The notes: generated from the sequence alone by a model not told the origin. Shown: positions 25,179 through 33,354, numbered from the stretch's first letter. The stretch: 64,000 nt of DNA from Pseudoalteromonas phenolica (GCF_005876835.1 NZ_PPSW01000014.1:186001-250000); one strand, 5' to 3'. Numbers and translations are program-made.

Positions 25179-26180
25179 GTGGCAACTTTTAAATTTTTAA
25201 AATTCACCTTTTGTGATCAAAGCTACCAGTTACGCCACTCAGGTAAACCCATAAATATCCGACCTAAGACAGCGCAAGCAATAGAGCTGTTTGTTAATAA
25301 CCCTCAGACTCTAATCACCAAAGGTGAAATGCATACTGCTTTATGGGGCACTCCGCAACACCAAGATTATCGCCTTTTTCAGGTGATCAGTGAAATACGC
25401 AAGCTTGCGCCCAATAATGACCTTATTCGCACTCAACCTAACCATGGCTATTACTGGTTAGCTCCTACTGAAAAATTAACAGTAAAAAAATCAAATAAAG
25501 TGACACACTATGCCATTGCTGCATGCCTAGCCATTAGTTGTATCACTGCAACAAGCTTGTTAATTAAAGAAAACAATACGTTTGAGCCTGCTTTACCACC
25601 CACTTTTAGCAGTTATACAAATGCAGTAGACGCTTATCGTTCACAAGACTATGCGACAGCTCAAAAATGGCTTGAGTTCAGCCTAAAAGAAAACCCATAT
25701 TCTCAAGAAGCCAAGCTGCTGTTAGCTGAAATAAAATTCAGTCAACAACAGCTAGCCCATGCTAAGCAATTAGCACATGAACTCGTGCTAGAAAATGAAT
25801 CACAAAGCTATTATCGAGGACAAGCGTTTTCGTTGTTGAGTAGGATCGCCGCAATTCAGAATAACTTTAATGATGCGCTAGATTTTGCAATTCAAGGCAA
25901 AGAGTCCGCAGAAGCTGGTTTTGCAAGCTGCAGTGCACACATGTTCGAACAGCAAATCGCCGCCTTAGTCAATAAACAGCAAGATACACCGCTTAACTCA
26001 AAGGCACGACTGCAAATCGACAGTGAACAGGCACTTTCAAATAGCTCTGAAAACACAATAGAAAAAAGCGAACATGCGCAACTTTGTAAAGAACTAAAAT
26101 ACTCTGTGACATCAAAACGAGAGTGTAAAAATGTTGAATATACAGCCCAATTAATAGGCTTTAGACAATTCATAGCCTAG
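25179..26180 (+). CDS. ToxR/CadC-like membrane-bound winged-helix regulator with TPR-like C-terminus
   Basis: Residues 1-95 form an OmpR/ToxR-type winged helix without a receiver domain (INIRPKTAQAIELFVNN, RLFQVISEIRKL, IRTQPNHGYYWL). A single TM follows at about 109-127 (YAIAACLAISCITATSLLI). The 200-residue periplasmic part has TPR-like helices (AQKWLEFSLKENPYSQEAKLLLAEIKF) and four cysteines near the end (SCSAH, QLCKEL, RECKN). This is the plan of CadC/ToxR/PsrA-type one-component sensors. A DsbC-like isomerase gene follows 123 bp downstream on the same strand and might act on these cysteines. Confidence 0.75.
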   Translation: MATFKFLKFTFCDQSYQLRHSGKPINIRPKTAQAIELFVNNPQTLITKGEMHTALWGTPQHQDYRLFQVISEIRKLAPNNDLIRTQPNHGYYWLAPTEKLTVKKSNKVTHYAIAACLAISCITATSLLIKENNTFEPALPPTFSSYTNAVDAYRSQDYATAQKWLEFSLKENPYSQEAKLLLAEIKFSQQQLAHAKQLAHELVLENESQSYYRGQAFSLLSRIAAIQNNFNDALDFAIQGKESAEAGFASCSAHMFEQQIAALVNKQQDTPLNSKARLQIDSEQALSNSSENTIEKSEHAQLCKELKYSVTSKRECKNVEYTAQLIGFRQFIA

Positions 26181-26303
26181 GCATAAGTTAATGATAATAA
26201 TGCTAATATATATAATTATAGAAACTTAGAGGCATTTATACTGACATAAAATGCGCAGCTCACTTTATAAAGGTATTCACTTATCTAATCTTGTGAGCAG
26301 CCA

Positions 26304-27074
26304 ATGAAAGCATTTAATAAATTATCAATCTTAGCAATTGCCACTTTATCCTTTATCAGCCCTAACGCCCTATCTGAAGAGGTACCTGACAATCAATCAC
26401 CCAGTTATTCAAACTCAGCTCTAAGTGCAAAACTACATCGATTGCTTGGTCCTAAGGCAAGCTTTGAAATCACATCATTTAATGACTATTTCGAGCGCGT
26501 CACAATCGACAATCAAATCTTACTTGCTAGCAAAGATGGGCAGCATTTGTTTTGGGGTAAAGTGATCAACACCTCTACAAGCGAAGACCTGATTGAAAAA
26601 GCAAACCAACAACATAGACAAACATTATTCAAATCTATTCCTCGGGAGAAACTACTCACCTACTCAGCAAAAGAAGAACGACATCAAATAACTATTTTTA
26701 CCGATATCGACTGCCCATTTTGCAGAAAACTCCACACTCAAATAAAAGACTTAAACCAGCTAGGTATCAGTGTCGATTATGTCATGTTGCCGAGAGGAAA
26801 TGCTGGTAGCAAAGCCTTCAATAAAACCGTGAATGCGCTTTGCGCCACAAACCCGCGAGCCGCGATGGACTCCGCAATGCATAGGGGGCGTTTTGAAACG
26901 AATAATCAAGTAACTTCAGAATGCATCAACAACCTCAACATTCAAAAAGCTTTGGCACAAAAATTTGGTTTTAGTGCTACCCCTACTATTTTATTTGCCA
27001 ATGGAGAAACAGTACCAGGCTTTATAAGTACAGAAGACATTTCGAAAATCATTCAGAAAATAGAATCTATTTAA
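26304..27074 (+). CDS. DsbC/DsbG-like periplasmic thiol:disulfide isomerase
   Basis: The 256-aa protein has a signal peptide (LSILAIATLSFISPNALS). A short N-terminal dimerisation-like domain to about residue 110 precedes a thioredoxin-fold domain with the active site DIDCPFCRKLH (CPFC, about residues 139-142) and cis-proline segment SATPTILFANG. DsbC-like proteins reshuffle or reduce non-native disulfides, with DsbD returning electrons. A second cysteine pair (CATNP and CINN) is also present. It lies downstream of a sensor with periplasmic cysteines; whether they interact is unknown. It is last before the cassette-like island. Confidence 0.82.
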   Translation: MKAFNKLSILAIATLSFISPNALSEEVPDNQSPSYSNSALSAKLHRLLGPKASFEITSFNDYFERVTIDNQILLASKDGQHLFWGKVINTSTSEDLIEKANQQHRQTLFKSIPREKLLTYSAKEERHQITIFTDIDCPFCRKLHTQIKDLNQLGISVDYVMLPRGNAGSKAFNKTVNALCATNPRAAMDSAMHRGRFETNNQVTSECINNLNIQKALAQKFGFSATPTILFANGETVPGFISTEDISKIIQKIESI

Positions 27075-27174
27075 GAAGGTTACTTTGCTGTACAGAGAGT
27101 AAATATATAACCCCGAGAGAAATACTACCAAGAATGAAATTTATCATAGTTATAAATTACCGCTTATACTGCTT

Positions 27175-27278
27175 ACCCTATAACGTTTACCGTAAAGGGC
27201 AAAAAATAGCTGGCTAAAATTAGCGATGAAAGAGCACAAGCCTGCTGTTCCGTTTTTGGTTTAACGGCTTTGTTAGCT
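27175..27278 (-). repeat. Integron attC-like palindromic site (degenerate), distal side of the SLATT gene
   Basis: On the plus strand it runs from CCCTATAACG to TTTGTTAGCT. The central words TGGCTAAAATTAGC and CACAAGCC are shared with the site at 27935-28026; 28 of 32 positions match over 27211-27242 against 27960-27991. Inner arms GCTGGCT (27209-27215) and AGCCTGC (27239-27245) and outer arms CCGTAAA/TTTAACGG give the imperfect attC-like hairpin. The core at the right end is GTTAGCT. The left core is degraded, so it may no longer recombine. The SLATT stop codon overlaps the GTTAGC core. Confidence 0.55.
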
Positions 27279-27884
27279 ACCTATTGCAGTAATTGTTGCA
27301 CTATAAGTTTGGAAGCATGCCCATGATAAAAGAGAAATAGCGATAAGCATTGTTAGTATGTAACCTAAAAACTCTGTGATAAATAATTTAATCGAATAAT
27401 ATTTATGTTCAACTCCTTCACTACTAGATACGTAATAATCAATTTGGTCATGAACTAAATTTCTGTTCAAAATTTGGGAGTATTTACTACTGTTGCATTC
27501 ATAAAGATCTTGTTTACTTGCTAGGTCATCTTCTTTATCAATCAAATGCTTAAATGATAAACGAAGCTCATTAATTTCCATTGCTTGCCTTCTAAATTTA
27601 TCAGCCTTTAAAGAGAAATTACTTTTCTGAACAACAACAGCAATAACCATTGCAAATATTGATATAGAAGTGATAGAAAAGCCTAGGAAGCGACTATATT
27701 CAACGATAAAACTATTGTGTGCGTACAACTGAGTTAGAAGAGAAATAACAATAAGGCTGAAAGCTAAGATAGTGAGCGACCACAATGATAAAGTATTATG
27801 CCTTTCAAGTCTTCTATTTGCTTGAAAGCAACTTTCTTTCGTTATCCCTGCTCTCCTATATAAATTTTCAAGTTGTGATTTCAC
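27273..27884 (-). CDS. SLATT-like three-TM protein, likely effector of an RT defence module
   Basis: A GTG start at 27884 is supported by AGGAG about 7 bp upstream. The 203-aa protein has the SLATT layout: an N-terminal helix, two adjacent membrane spans (about 32-53 and 66-85), a soluble helical segment with a conserved-looking RRQAMEINELRLSFKHL stretch, and a third span near 168-190. SLATT proteins are linked to conflict systems and are thought to form pores that kill the cell; one SLATT subgroup is known to neighbour reverse transcriptases. Here it lies 142 bp after the RT-nuclease pair, separated from it by an attC-like site, on the same strand. Pore activity is inference. Confidence 0.7.
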   Translation of the reverse strand: MKSQLENLYRRAGITKESCFQANRRLERHNTLSLWSLTILAFSLIVISLLTQLYAHNSFIVEYSRFLGFSITSISIFAMVIAVVVQKSNFSLKADKFRRQAMEINELRLSFKHLIDKEDDLASKQDLYECNSSKYSQILNRNLVHDQIDYYVSSSEGVEHKYYSIKLFITEFLGYILTMLIAISLLSWACFQTYSATITAIGS

Positions 27885-27934
27885 AAATAACTCCTATATA
27901 TCCTTGAGATAAAATTTCGGTGTGAGTAGCAAAA

Positions 27935-28026
27935 GCCTTACTAATAGGCGAAAAATGCTTGGCTATAATTAGCGACGAAGGAGCGCAAGCCAAGCGTTTT
28001 GCGTCCTTTTAAGTAACTTGTTAGCT
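27935..28026 (-). repeat. Integron attC-like palindromic site between the nuclease and SLATT genes
   Basis: On the plus strand it runs from GCCTTACTAATAGGCG to AAGTAACTTGTTAGCT. Arms GCTTGGCT (27957-27964) and AGCCAAGC (27988-27995) are perfect complements, and TTACT (27938-27942) pairs with AGTAA (28012-28016). Size (92 bp), bulged imperfect palindrome and the terminal GTTAGCT core fit an attC site. GCCTTAC at the other end differs by one base from the GCCTAAC expected. No integrase gene is nearby. Confidence 0.6.
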
Positions 28027-28033
28027 TTACCTA
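28019..28033. repeat. Left copy of 15-bp inverted repeat bracketing the RT-nuclease genes
   Basis: TGTTAGCTTTACCTA here is the exact reverse complement of 30390-30404. It overlaps the last codons of the nuclease-like gene and the core of the attC-like site. Confidence 0.7.
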
Positions 28034-28740
28034 AAATCGTCAGGTGAATCAAAAAAATTAATGAGTTCATTGAAGCAGTCAACTGTTGATTGACCTGATG
28101 CTAATTCAATAGCGTCTTTAACTGAAAGAACAATGTAATTTCCTAACCTAGGATTAATTAGGCCTATTTGATTAATACTATTTTGGTGTAAGGAATAGTT
28201 TAAAGTTAAATAAATCAGAATTTGCTTTAAATCTGCAATTCTAAAATCTCTTTCTCCAGACTTTACTTCATAAAGCGTAGTACCAGCTAAAATATCTCCA
28301 TAGCAATCAGATACTAAGCCACAGCCTGAGAAATGTGGAGATATCGTAATTGACTTACCTTTCTCGTAGTAAAAGAAATAGTGAAACAGATTTCCTGCGA
28401 TTAATTTAGACTCATTAATTTCTTCTTCGCTCAAAGGAGCTAACTGTTCAGGATTAAAATCTAAATTTTTAATGTAAGAGAAGGCTGTATTTGCAACCTC
28501 TGTTATGACTTCTTGAGTTAAATCATTAGTTTTATTAATTTGGCTTTCCATCATTTTTTTATATAGATAGAAACCTGTTTCATTTATTAGCGCACGTCTA
28601 GTTGGTTCCGATGTAGAAAAAATACCATCATCAAATGTTTCTTTTTGAAGATTACATTTTTTAACTAATCTATTCAAAAATGGAAAGGTTTTTCTCCATG
28701 TTGATGGGTAGTTTCTAGACAACTGGGTAACAGTAATCAT
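28027..28740 (-). CDS. PD-(D/E)XK nuclease-like protein coupled to the reverse transcriptase
   Basis: ATG 28740 is chosen since it overlaps the RT stop codon as ATGA, implying translational coupling; an in-frame upstream start at 28755 exists. The 237-aa protein is helical over residues 1-130 and then has a nuclease-like core: GCGLVSDCYGDILAG with D149, LYEVKSGERDFR with E158 and K160, and DLKQILIYLTLNY with Q173. D-(x8)-ExK plus a downstream Gln is the PD-(D/E)XK pattern of restriction and repair nucleases. It may degrade phage or host DNA, or process the RT product; neither is shown. It ends at the GTTAGC core of the attC-like site. Confidence 0.65.
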   Translation of the reverse strand: MITVTQLSRNYPSTWRKTFPFLNRLVKKCNLQKETFDDGIFSTSEPTRRALINETGFYLYKKMMESQINKTNDLTQEVITEVANTAFSYIKNLDFNPEQLAPLSEEEINESKLIAGNLFHYFFYYEKGKSITISPHFSGCGLVSDCYGDILAGTTLYEVKSGERDFRIADLKQILIYLTLNYSLHQNSINQIGLINPRLGNYIVLSVKDAIELASGQSTVDCFNELINFFDSPDDFR

Positions 28741-30362
28741 AAAAGTGTTCCCCAACCATTACTATTAAAGCGTTCACTAAACCACTTAATCAATAACGTA
28801 TCTATATCAGGAAGTTCACCTTTTACTTTATCGCGCCAGTGCTGTCCTTCGTCGCCCAAAATATAAGAAGATATTAAAAGCGAACGTTTTTCCCACCTAC
28901 TAAGTGAAGAAAATGATTTGAGTTTATCCGAAATCCAATAATCTGAATCATGTTGTGCCATAGCAAGTATGATTTCAGAGGTAATAACTGGGTTTACTTG
29001 GTTCTTATACGCTTTTATAAGTGCAAAATCCGCTTCTTCTGACTTGTCATGGGCTAGAATTCTAACGGCATACATGAGGTTTATTGGGACCTTAGTAATA
29101 TATGACTCGTTATTTAACAAATTTCGGAGATCTTCAAAGATTAGTTCTCGTGAGTCATTATCAAGATCGCTAATAATTGAGCGGCAAAGCAACATCACTG
29201 ATGGAAAAACAGGATATAAAACGTCAAGATTGGATTTAGCTTCATCTCGTTGGCCGAATAAGGAATAAATAGCTGCTTTTCGCTGTTGCGGACTAAGGTA
29301 TTTAATTGAGTTTATAAGCCTTCTCGTTAAAGCTTGATTAATACGGCTTTTACTAATTTCTTTACCTAGCATACCTACAATATCAAACTTTTCTAGCTCA
29401 CTTTTCAAGTCATCATAATCGGTATCCGCAGTTGGAGAATAAGGGTCATAAAACAGTCTTAGTTTTAAAAAGTTGTCAGCTTGAATATTATCTTCATTGG
29501 AGTCATTTGGATTTCCAAATTCTGATAGAGACAAAAACTCACTCGAAGTCATTATTTGAGTTTTTGATTTTTGGATCGCTAAGCCTTCATTCTCGGTTAA
29601 CTTTTCGCATAAATATATAAGGTTACCATATGCTTCTTCAACAGAATCAGTGAAGATTATATAATCATCTGCATACCTACAGAACTCTATCCCTTCAGAT
29701 AGTAGTAATCGATCTACTCTATTTAACAGTAGTTCGCTTAATATTCGAGCAGCTGGTCCACCAACAGGAAGACCATAAGAAACTCCTTTAGAAATCTTTG
29801 AAAGCAGCTTAACTATGCGTTTTACAGATTCAGTGTTTGTTGTTGCTTTACGCAAAGCATTTTCAATTCTATGGTGATAAACGCTAGGATAAAAATTTGA
29901 AATGTCGCATTTTAAAACAACAGGTTTTTGCTTAGCCAATTCTATGGCTCTTTTGTTAAATTCAGACCAATTATATTCACGGTCGAAGAGATATTTTTTA
30001 TCCTTGTCGTAGCTATATCGATAGGAGAAAACCTTCTTTTTAGATGTAGGTATTCTCGCAGTTTCAATCTCGTCAGAGATGGATATAACTAAAGCTAAGA
30101 AATATGCGTTCCATAATGGGTCTATTTGAGTACCATATCTGAAGCCATGGTAACCCACAGCTTGCAATGCCTTTTCATGTAAAACAGGATACTCAGATAA
30201 ATAGTCTTCAAACGAAGAGTGAACCTTTTCTAATAAATCTATAGTTTCAGTTTGCTTATCATTAAACAGAAGGTTCTCAATAGGAAAAGGGAAAATATCC
30301 GTATCTCCATGGGCAATGATATTTTCCACAGATTTCTTTAAGTATTGTCTAAATTTGCTCAT
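28737..30362 (-). CDS. Reverse transcriptase of the UG/Abi (defence-associated) type
   Basis: ATG 30362 follows AAGGA at 5-bp spacing (a GTG codon lies just before). The 541-aa protein has RT motifs: A as KCDISNFYPS (D153), B as GLPVGGPAARILSELLL (197-213), C as RYADDYIIF (YADD 230-233) and D around 255-271. The AAR-x-L-SE form of motif B is like the UG/Abi RTs and unlike retrons or group II introns; no maturase or HNH domain follows. Residues about 290-541 are all helical repeats, as in UG/Abi RTs. It makes DNA from an RNA or protein-primed template. The exact UG group was not resolved. Confidence 0.85.
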   Translation of the reverse strand: MSKFRQYLKKSVENIIAHGDTDIFPFPIENLLFNDKQTETIDLLEKVHSSFEDYLSEYPVLHEKALQAVGYHGFRYGTQIDPLWNAYFLALVISISDEIETARIPTSKKKVFSYRYSYDKDKKYLFDREYNWSEFNKRAIELAKQKPVVLKCDISNFYPSVYHHRIENALRKATTNTESVKRIVKLLSKISKGVSYGLPVGGPAARILSELLLNRVDRLLLSEGIEFCRYADDYIIFTDSVEEAYGNLIYLCEKLTENEGLAIQKSKTQIMTSSEFLSLSEFGNPNDSNEDNIQADNFLKLRLFYDPYSPTADTDYDDLKSELEKFDIVGMLGKEISKSRINQALTRRLINSIKYLSPQQRKAAIYSLFGQRDEAKSNLDVLYPVFPSVMLLCRSIISDLDNDSRELIFEDLRNLLNNESYITKVPINLMYAVRILAHDKSEEADFALIKAYKNQVNPVITSEIILAMAQHDSDYWISDKLKSFSSLSRWEKRSLLISSYILGDEGQHWRDKVKGELPDIDTLLIKWFSERFNSNGWGTLL

Positions 30363-30389
30363 CACGTTCCTTATGTTGCGGATGTAAAC

Positions 30390-30404
30390 TAGGTAAAGCT
30401 AACA
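30390..30404. repeat. Right copy of 15-bp inverted repeat, upstream of the RT start
   Basis: TAGGTAAAGCTAACA is the exact inverted partner of 28019-28033. On the minus strand it reads TGTTAGCTTTACC, so GTTAGC would be the cassette-start core of an integron cassette. Confidence 0.7.
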
Positions 30405-30424
30405 GCCTTTTCAAAGAAAAAACA

Positions 30425-30450
30425 CCTGATTTTATCGGCACAAAATCGGG
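30425..30450 (-). ncRNA. Hairpin in the RT leader, possible ncRNA or attenuator
   Basis: CCTGATTTT (30425-30433) pairs with AAAATCGGG (30442-30450), and on the minus strand TGTTTTTTCTTT follows, as in an intrinsic terminator. A minus-strand promoter candidate lies upstream: TTGTTG, 18-bp spacer and TGTAAT at about 30476-30505. The transcript would end or pause before the RT gene. Defence RTs often depend on an upstream structured RNA, so this could be its template or an attenuator; unproven. Confidence 0.35.
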
Positions 30451-30474
30451 AATCCTTTCTATTTTTTCGCTAAC

Positions 30475-31169
30475 ATTACATTGCTAATCTATAAGGATCA
30501 ACAACTTGTTGACTCCACTTGAAATAGTCAGGCATTGTAAATATCGAAAATCAGGAATAGTTAAAAAATTTGGATTTTTATCAAAAGTCCCATTTTACTG
30601 AAGCTCTGAACTGTAAAGACTATATTTAACACTCTAGCCTTATCTACACGAGTTAATGTTTGTCTAGGGTTTGAGCAGTAAAAGCTATCTGCACTTATTA
30701 TTCTTCCTCCCAAGATAATTTTAAAGCTAGCCTAAACCGTTCTTTCTTGGGTCAAAATGAAAACAACCACCCAGTGTTTTGGGCAATTCAACGAGTAGGC
30801 TATGTAGTTTTTAAGGTTTTATTACCAATGATGTTTGAAGCTAAAAGTGATTTATTTAAGAGGCTTTCTCTGAATTGGCACCATGTCAGAAGCGGATTTT
30901 GGTACTAACTTGTTTCCTCAGTAATGTATGTGACCACAAACATGCAAAGGCCAGCTTTGAGCGAGAAACAGAAGTTGTAGGCCATAAGCGCTGTATTAGT
31001 GTTTTACTTTAAGTGCAACCTTCAGGCTTTTATTCAAACACTAATTTAAACCTTTTTTGAGCAACTTGCGTCTCAGAGAGCATAATTATAAAAAACTGTA
31101 TTTTTTTATAGCAAGATCAATTTGATATACAATACCGCGTGCTGAATTTTGACATTAGGGACAATTTTG
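30475..31169. other. Gene-free interval between the RT module and the hydrolase gene
   Basis: About 700 bp without a convincing gene. A 15-base palindrome, TCAACAACTTGTTGA, lies at 30498-30512. A plus-strand frame without a start codon is open at about 30675-30905; the peptide looks protein-like (NNHPVFWAIQRVGYVV) and may be a gene remnant, but I recognise no family. The rest presumably holds promoters for the RT and the hydrolase. Confidence 0.4.
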
Positions 31170-32909
31170 ATGCTTACTCGTTTTTCGTGTTTTTTTGCCA
31201 TCCTATCCATAGTTACTGCCTCTTTTTCGACATTCGCTTCAGATGTTTTAGAGTGTGTTATTGAAAGATATAGTCAGCCAAATAGTTCGTTTACAGGTTT
31301 ACCTAATCCTGCTGAACTGGGCGAACATAAATACAAAATAATGAACTATGGCGAACAACCCTTTTTATTTGCTATCTCAAAACCTGATGTCATTGCTCCA
31401 AATGTGAGCCTACCGAGCTTTCTTTCAGACTATTCTCGCAACCAAGGATATGAAGACAATGCTTACCACGAATTTAAAAGTGGTAATTTACCTTTGCAGG
31501 CTAAAGTTTGGCTTCCGTTGGGAGCCCAGCCACTGCCGTTAGTGTTATTAGTCCATGGAAATTCTGCGCCTGGGTTTGATTATCTGGGTGAGTTACTCGC
31601 CAGCCGTGGGCATTTTGTGGTGCAAGTAGATCAAACGTATTTGAATGGTTTATGGGGTGAAAATGGTGCCCGTGGTTGGATACTACTTGAACATATCAAA
31701 CTGCTACAAAAATGGAATGCAGAGCAAGTCCATGCTTTTTATAACAAGCTAGATTTAGAGAATATCGCTTTAATAGGCATGTCTAGAGGGGGTGAGGCTG
31801 TTGCTTTAGCTGCATCATTTAATCAATGGAAAACTTTACCTGATAGTGCTGAATCAACAGGGTTTGGTTTCAACATTAAATCCGTTGTCGCATTAGCCCC
31901 AATGGACGGGCAATATCAACATGCCGATGGCAGAAATATCCTGAAAAATGTTAACTATTTAGTGTTACAAGGAGGCCATGATGCAGATGTTTATCAGTTT
32001 CTTGGTAGCCAACAATGGCATCGCACTCACTTCGATGCTGATAAAGATTTATTAAAGCAGTCCATTTATATTTATCGTGCTAACCACATAAACTTTAATC
32101 AAGACATGTCTGATGATTACCATTGGGGAAGCAGCAAAGATTTTTATTCAAAGCTATTAACCCCCAAACAACAAGAGAAGTTAACTAAAGTGTATGTTTC
32201 AGCTTTTTTGGAAGCTACATTGGCGAACAAAAAAGCGTATCGAAAAATTTTTAGACAACCTGTGACTAGTGAGTTTGGCCTTCCTGACGATATTTATATC
32301 AGTCGCCATATGACATCTGATTTCAAAGTTATAGAAGACTTTGAGGGTGACGCTGAAAAAGAAAGCACCGTTAAAGCCCTATCTGGTAAAAAATTAGAAG
32401 AAGTGCCAATCGACATAGACTCAGAGCGTCTAAGAAACGGCACTAAAACCTCTAATAATGTATTGAAGGTTCAACTTAAGAAACAAGTTGAAACACGGGT
32501 GAGCATTAAGTTCGCAGGTACTGAGTTGTTTCAGCAAAATAGTAAAGGAAAACCCTACCTAAGCTTCTCACTGGCTAGAGCTGATTCAGGAGAAGGCGAA
32601 GAATGTGGATCATACAATTTGTTATCTGATACCAAGGTAGAGCTACTTAATAAGTCTGATGTTATGTTTAAAAAAAGTTTAGCCGCATCTGGCAGTGTCT
32701 CGCCTTTGTTAATTTCTGACTTCTCTGAATTGGAAAAAGGTGGTGTGAGATATGCGCCAACGGAGCCAGTTTTGCAAACCTTTACGCTCCCTATTGAATT
32801 GAATAAGCCAATCAGTGCCGAAAGCGAATTAGAGCTTGTCTTTATTTTTGAACCGACGAGAGATGTAACTATCATCTTGGATGATATTGGAATAACGAGC
32901 GCGATATAG
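31170..32909 (+). CDS. Secreted alpha/beta hydrolase with a beta-rich C-terminal domain
   Basis: ATG 31170 is preferred (AGGGA about 8 bp upstream, signal peptide MLTRFSCFFAILSIVTASFS directly after); an in-frame start at 31149 adds seven residues. The 579-aa protein has an alpha/beta-hydrolase core: oxyanion HGN near 129-131, nucleophile S205 in GMSRGGE, an acid candidate in GGHDAD and histidine in YRANHINF. The region from about 385 to the end is beta-rich and unrecognised. PAF-acetylhydrolase or chlorophyllase-like esterases share this core, so an extracellular lipase/esterase role is plausible. Substrate unknown. Confidence 0.75.
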   Translation: MLTRFSCFFAILSIVTASFSTFASDVLECVIERYSQPNSSFTGLPNPAELGEHKYKIMNYGEQPFLFAISKPDVIAPNVSLPSFLSDYSRNQGYEDNAYHEFKSGNLPLQAKVWLPLGAQPLPLVLLVHGNSAPGFDYLGELLASRGHFVVQVDQTYLNGLWGENGARGWILLEHIKLLQKWNAEQVHAFYNKLDLENIALIGMSRGGEAVALAASFNQWKTLPDSAESTGFGFNIKSVVALAPMDGQYQHADGRNILKNVNYLVLQGGHDADVYQFLGSQQWHRTHFDADKDLLKQSIYIYRANHINFNQDMSDDYHWGSSKDFYSKLLTPKQQEKLTKVYVSAFLEATLANKKAYRKIFRQPVTSEFGLPDDIYISRHMTSDFKVIEDFEGDAEKESTVKALSGKKLEEVPIDIDSERLRNGTKTSNNVLKVQLKKQVETRVSIKFAGTELFQQNSKGKPYLSFSLARADSGEGEECGSYNLLSDTKVELLNKSDVMFKKSLAASGSVSPLLISDFSELEKGGVRYAPTEPVLQTFTLPIELNKPISAESELELVFIFEPTRDVTIILDDIGITSAI

Positions 32910-33212
32910 CTAATCAGCTTTATTTTAAACAAGCGAGTCATTCACGCATTAGAAAAGCGAGCTTACCTTGTGGTGAGGCATAAAATCGTTTTTAACGGCA
33001 GCGATTTCATAAAGCTACCATTAGTCTCTAACACGTTTTATCCAAAATAGTGTTAGAGCGACTCACCACTATTTTCTCTCTTAGAAGCTCAGCTAAATAG
33101 TAAATAAGGACATTGGTTTAATTTAAGAATGAATATAAACGGCTTCGATTAGCTAAGGAAAGAAAAGTATATTATTTTTTTGGGAGTATAAATTTGAAAT
33201 CTTTGAAGGATT

Positions 33213-33327
33213 GGGTGGTAGTCTTACCAGCCACATCCCGGCACACAAGTCATTCGCTGTGGCTGCTTCCTTCCGGACCTGACCAGGTTCACGAACTATT
33301 GTTGCGAGAGGACCAATAAGACCACCA
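33213..33327 (-). ncRNA. ffs: 4.5S RNA of the signal recognition particle (small bacterial type)
   Basis: On the minus strand the RNA has the universal SRP apical stem-loop: CAGGTCAGGTCCGGAAGGAA then GCAGCC, with GGTCAGG, GGAAG and GCAGCC at the positions that bind Ffh. The flanks GGTGGTCTTATTGG (5') and GGCTGGTAAGACTACC (3') pair to close the rod. Length about 115 nt is as in E. coli 4.5S. The 5' leader of about 25 nt would need RNase P cleavage. It forms the SRP with Ffh and targets inner-membrane proteins to the translocon. Confidence 0.97.
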
Positions 33328-33354
33328 TAGTGGGCCTTGTTAGGCGCGGGAAGG

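Noticed and set aside
27175-28026. CRISPR-type repeats
   Set aside because: Only two copies, about 100 bp long, diverged and with attC-like palindromes; no short regular repeat-spacer array or cas gene.
28737-30362. Retron or group II intron interpretation of the RT
   Set aside because: Motif B (GLPVGGPAARILSE) and the helical C-terminus do not fit retron or intron RTs; no maturase/HNH domain and no msr-msd-like repeat pair were seen next to it.
30498-30512. TCAACAACTTGTTGA palindrome as an operator
   Set aside because: A single short palindrome in an AT-rich interval with no adjacent regulator; kept only as a note.
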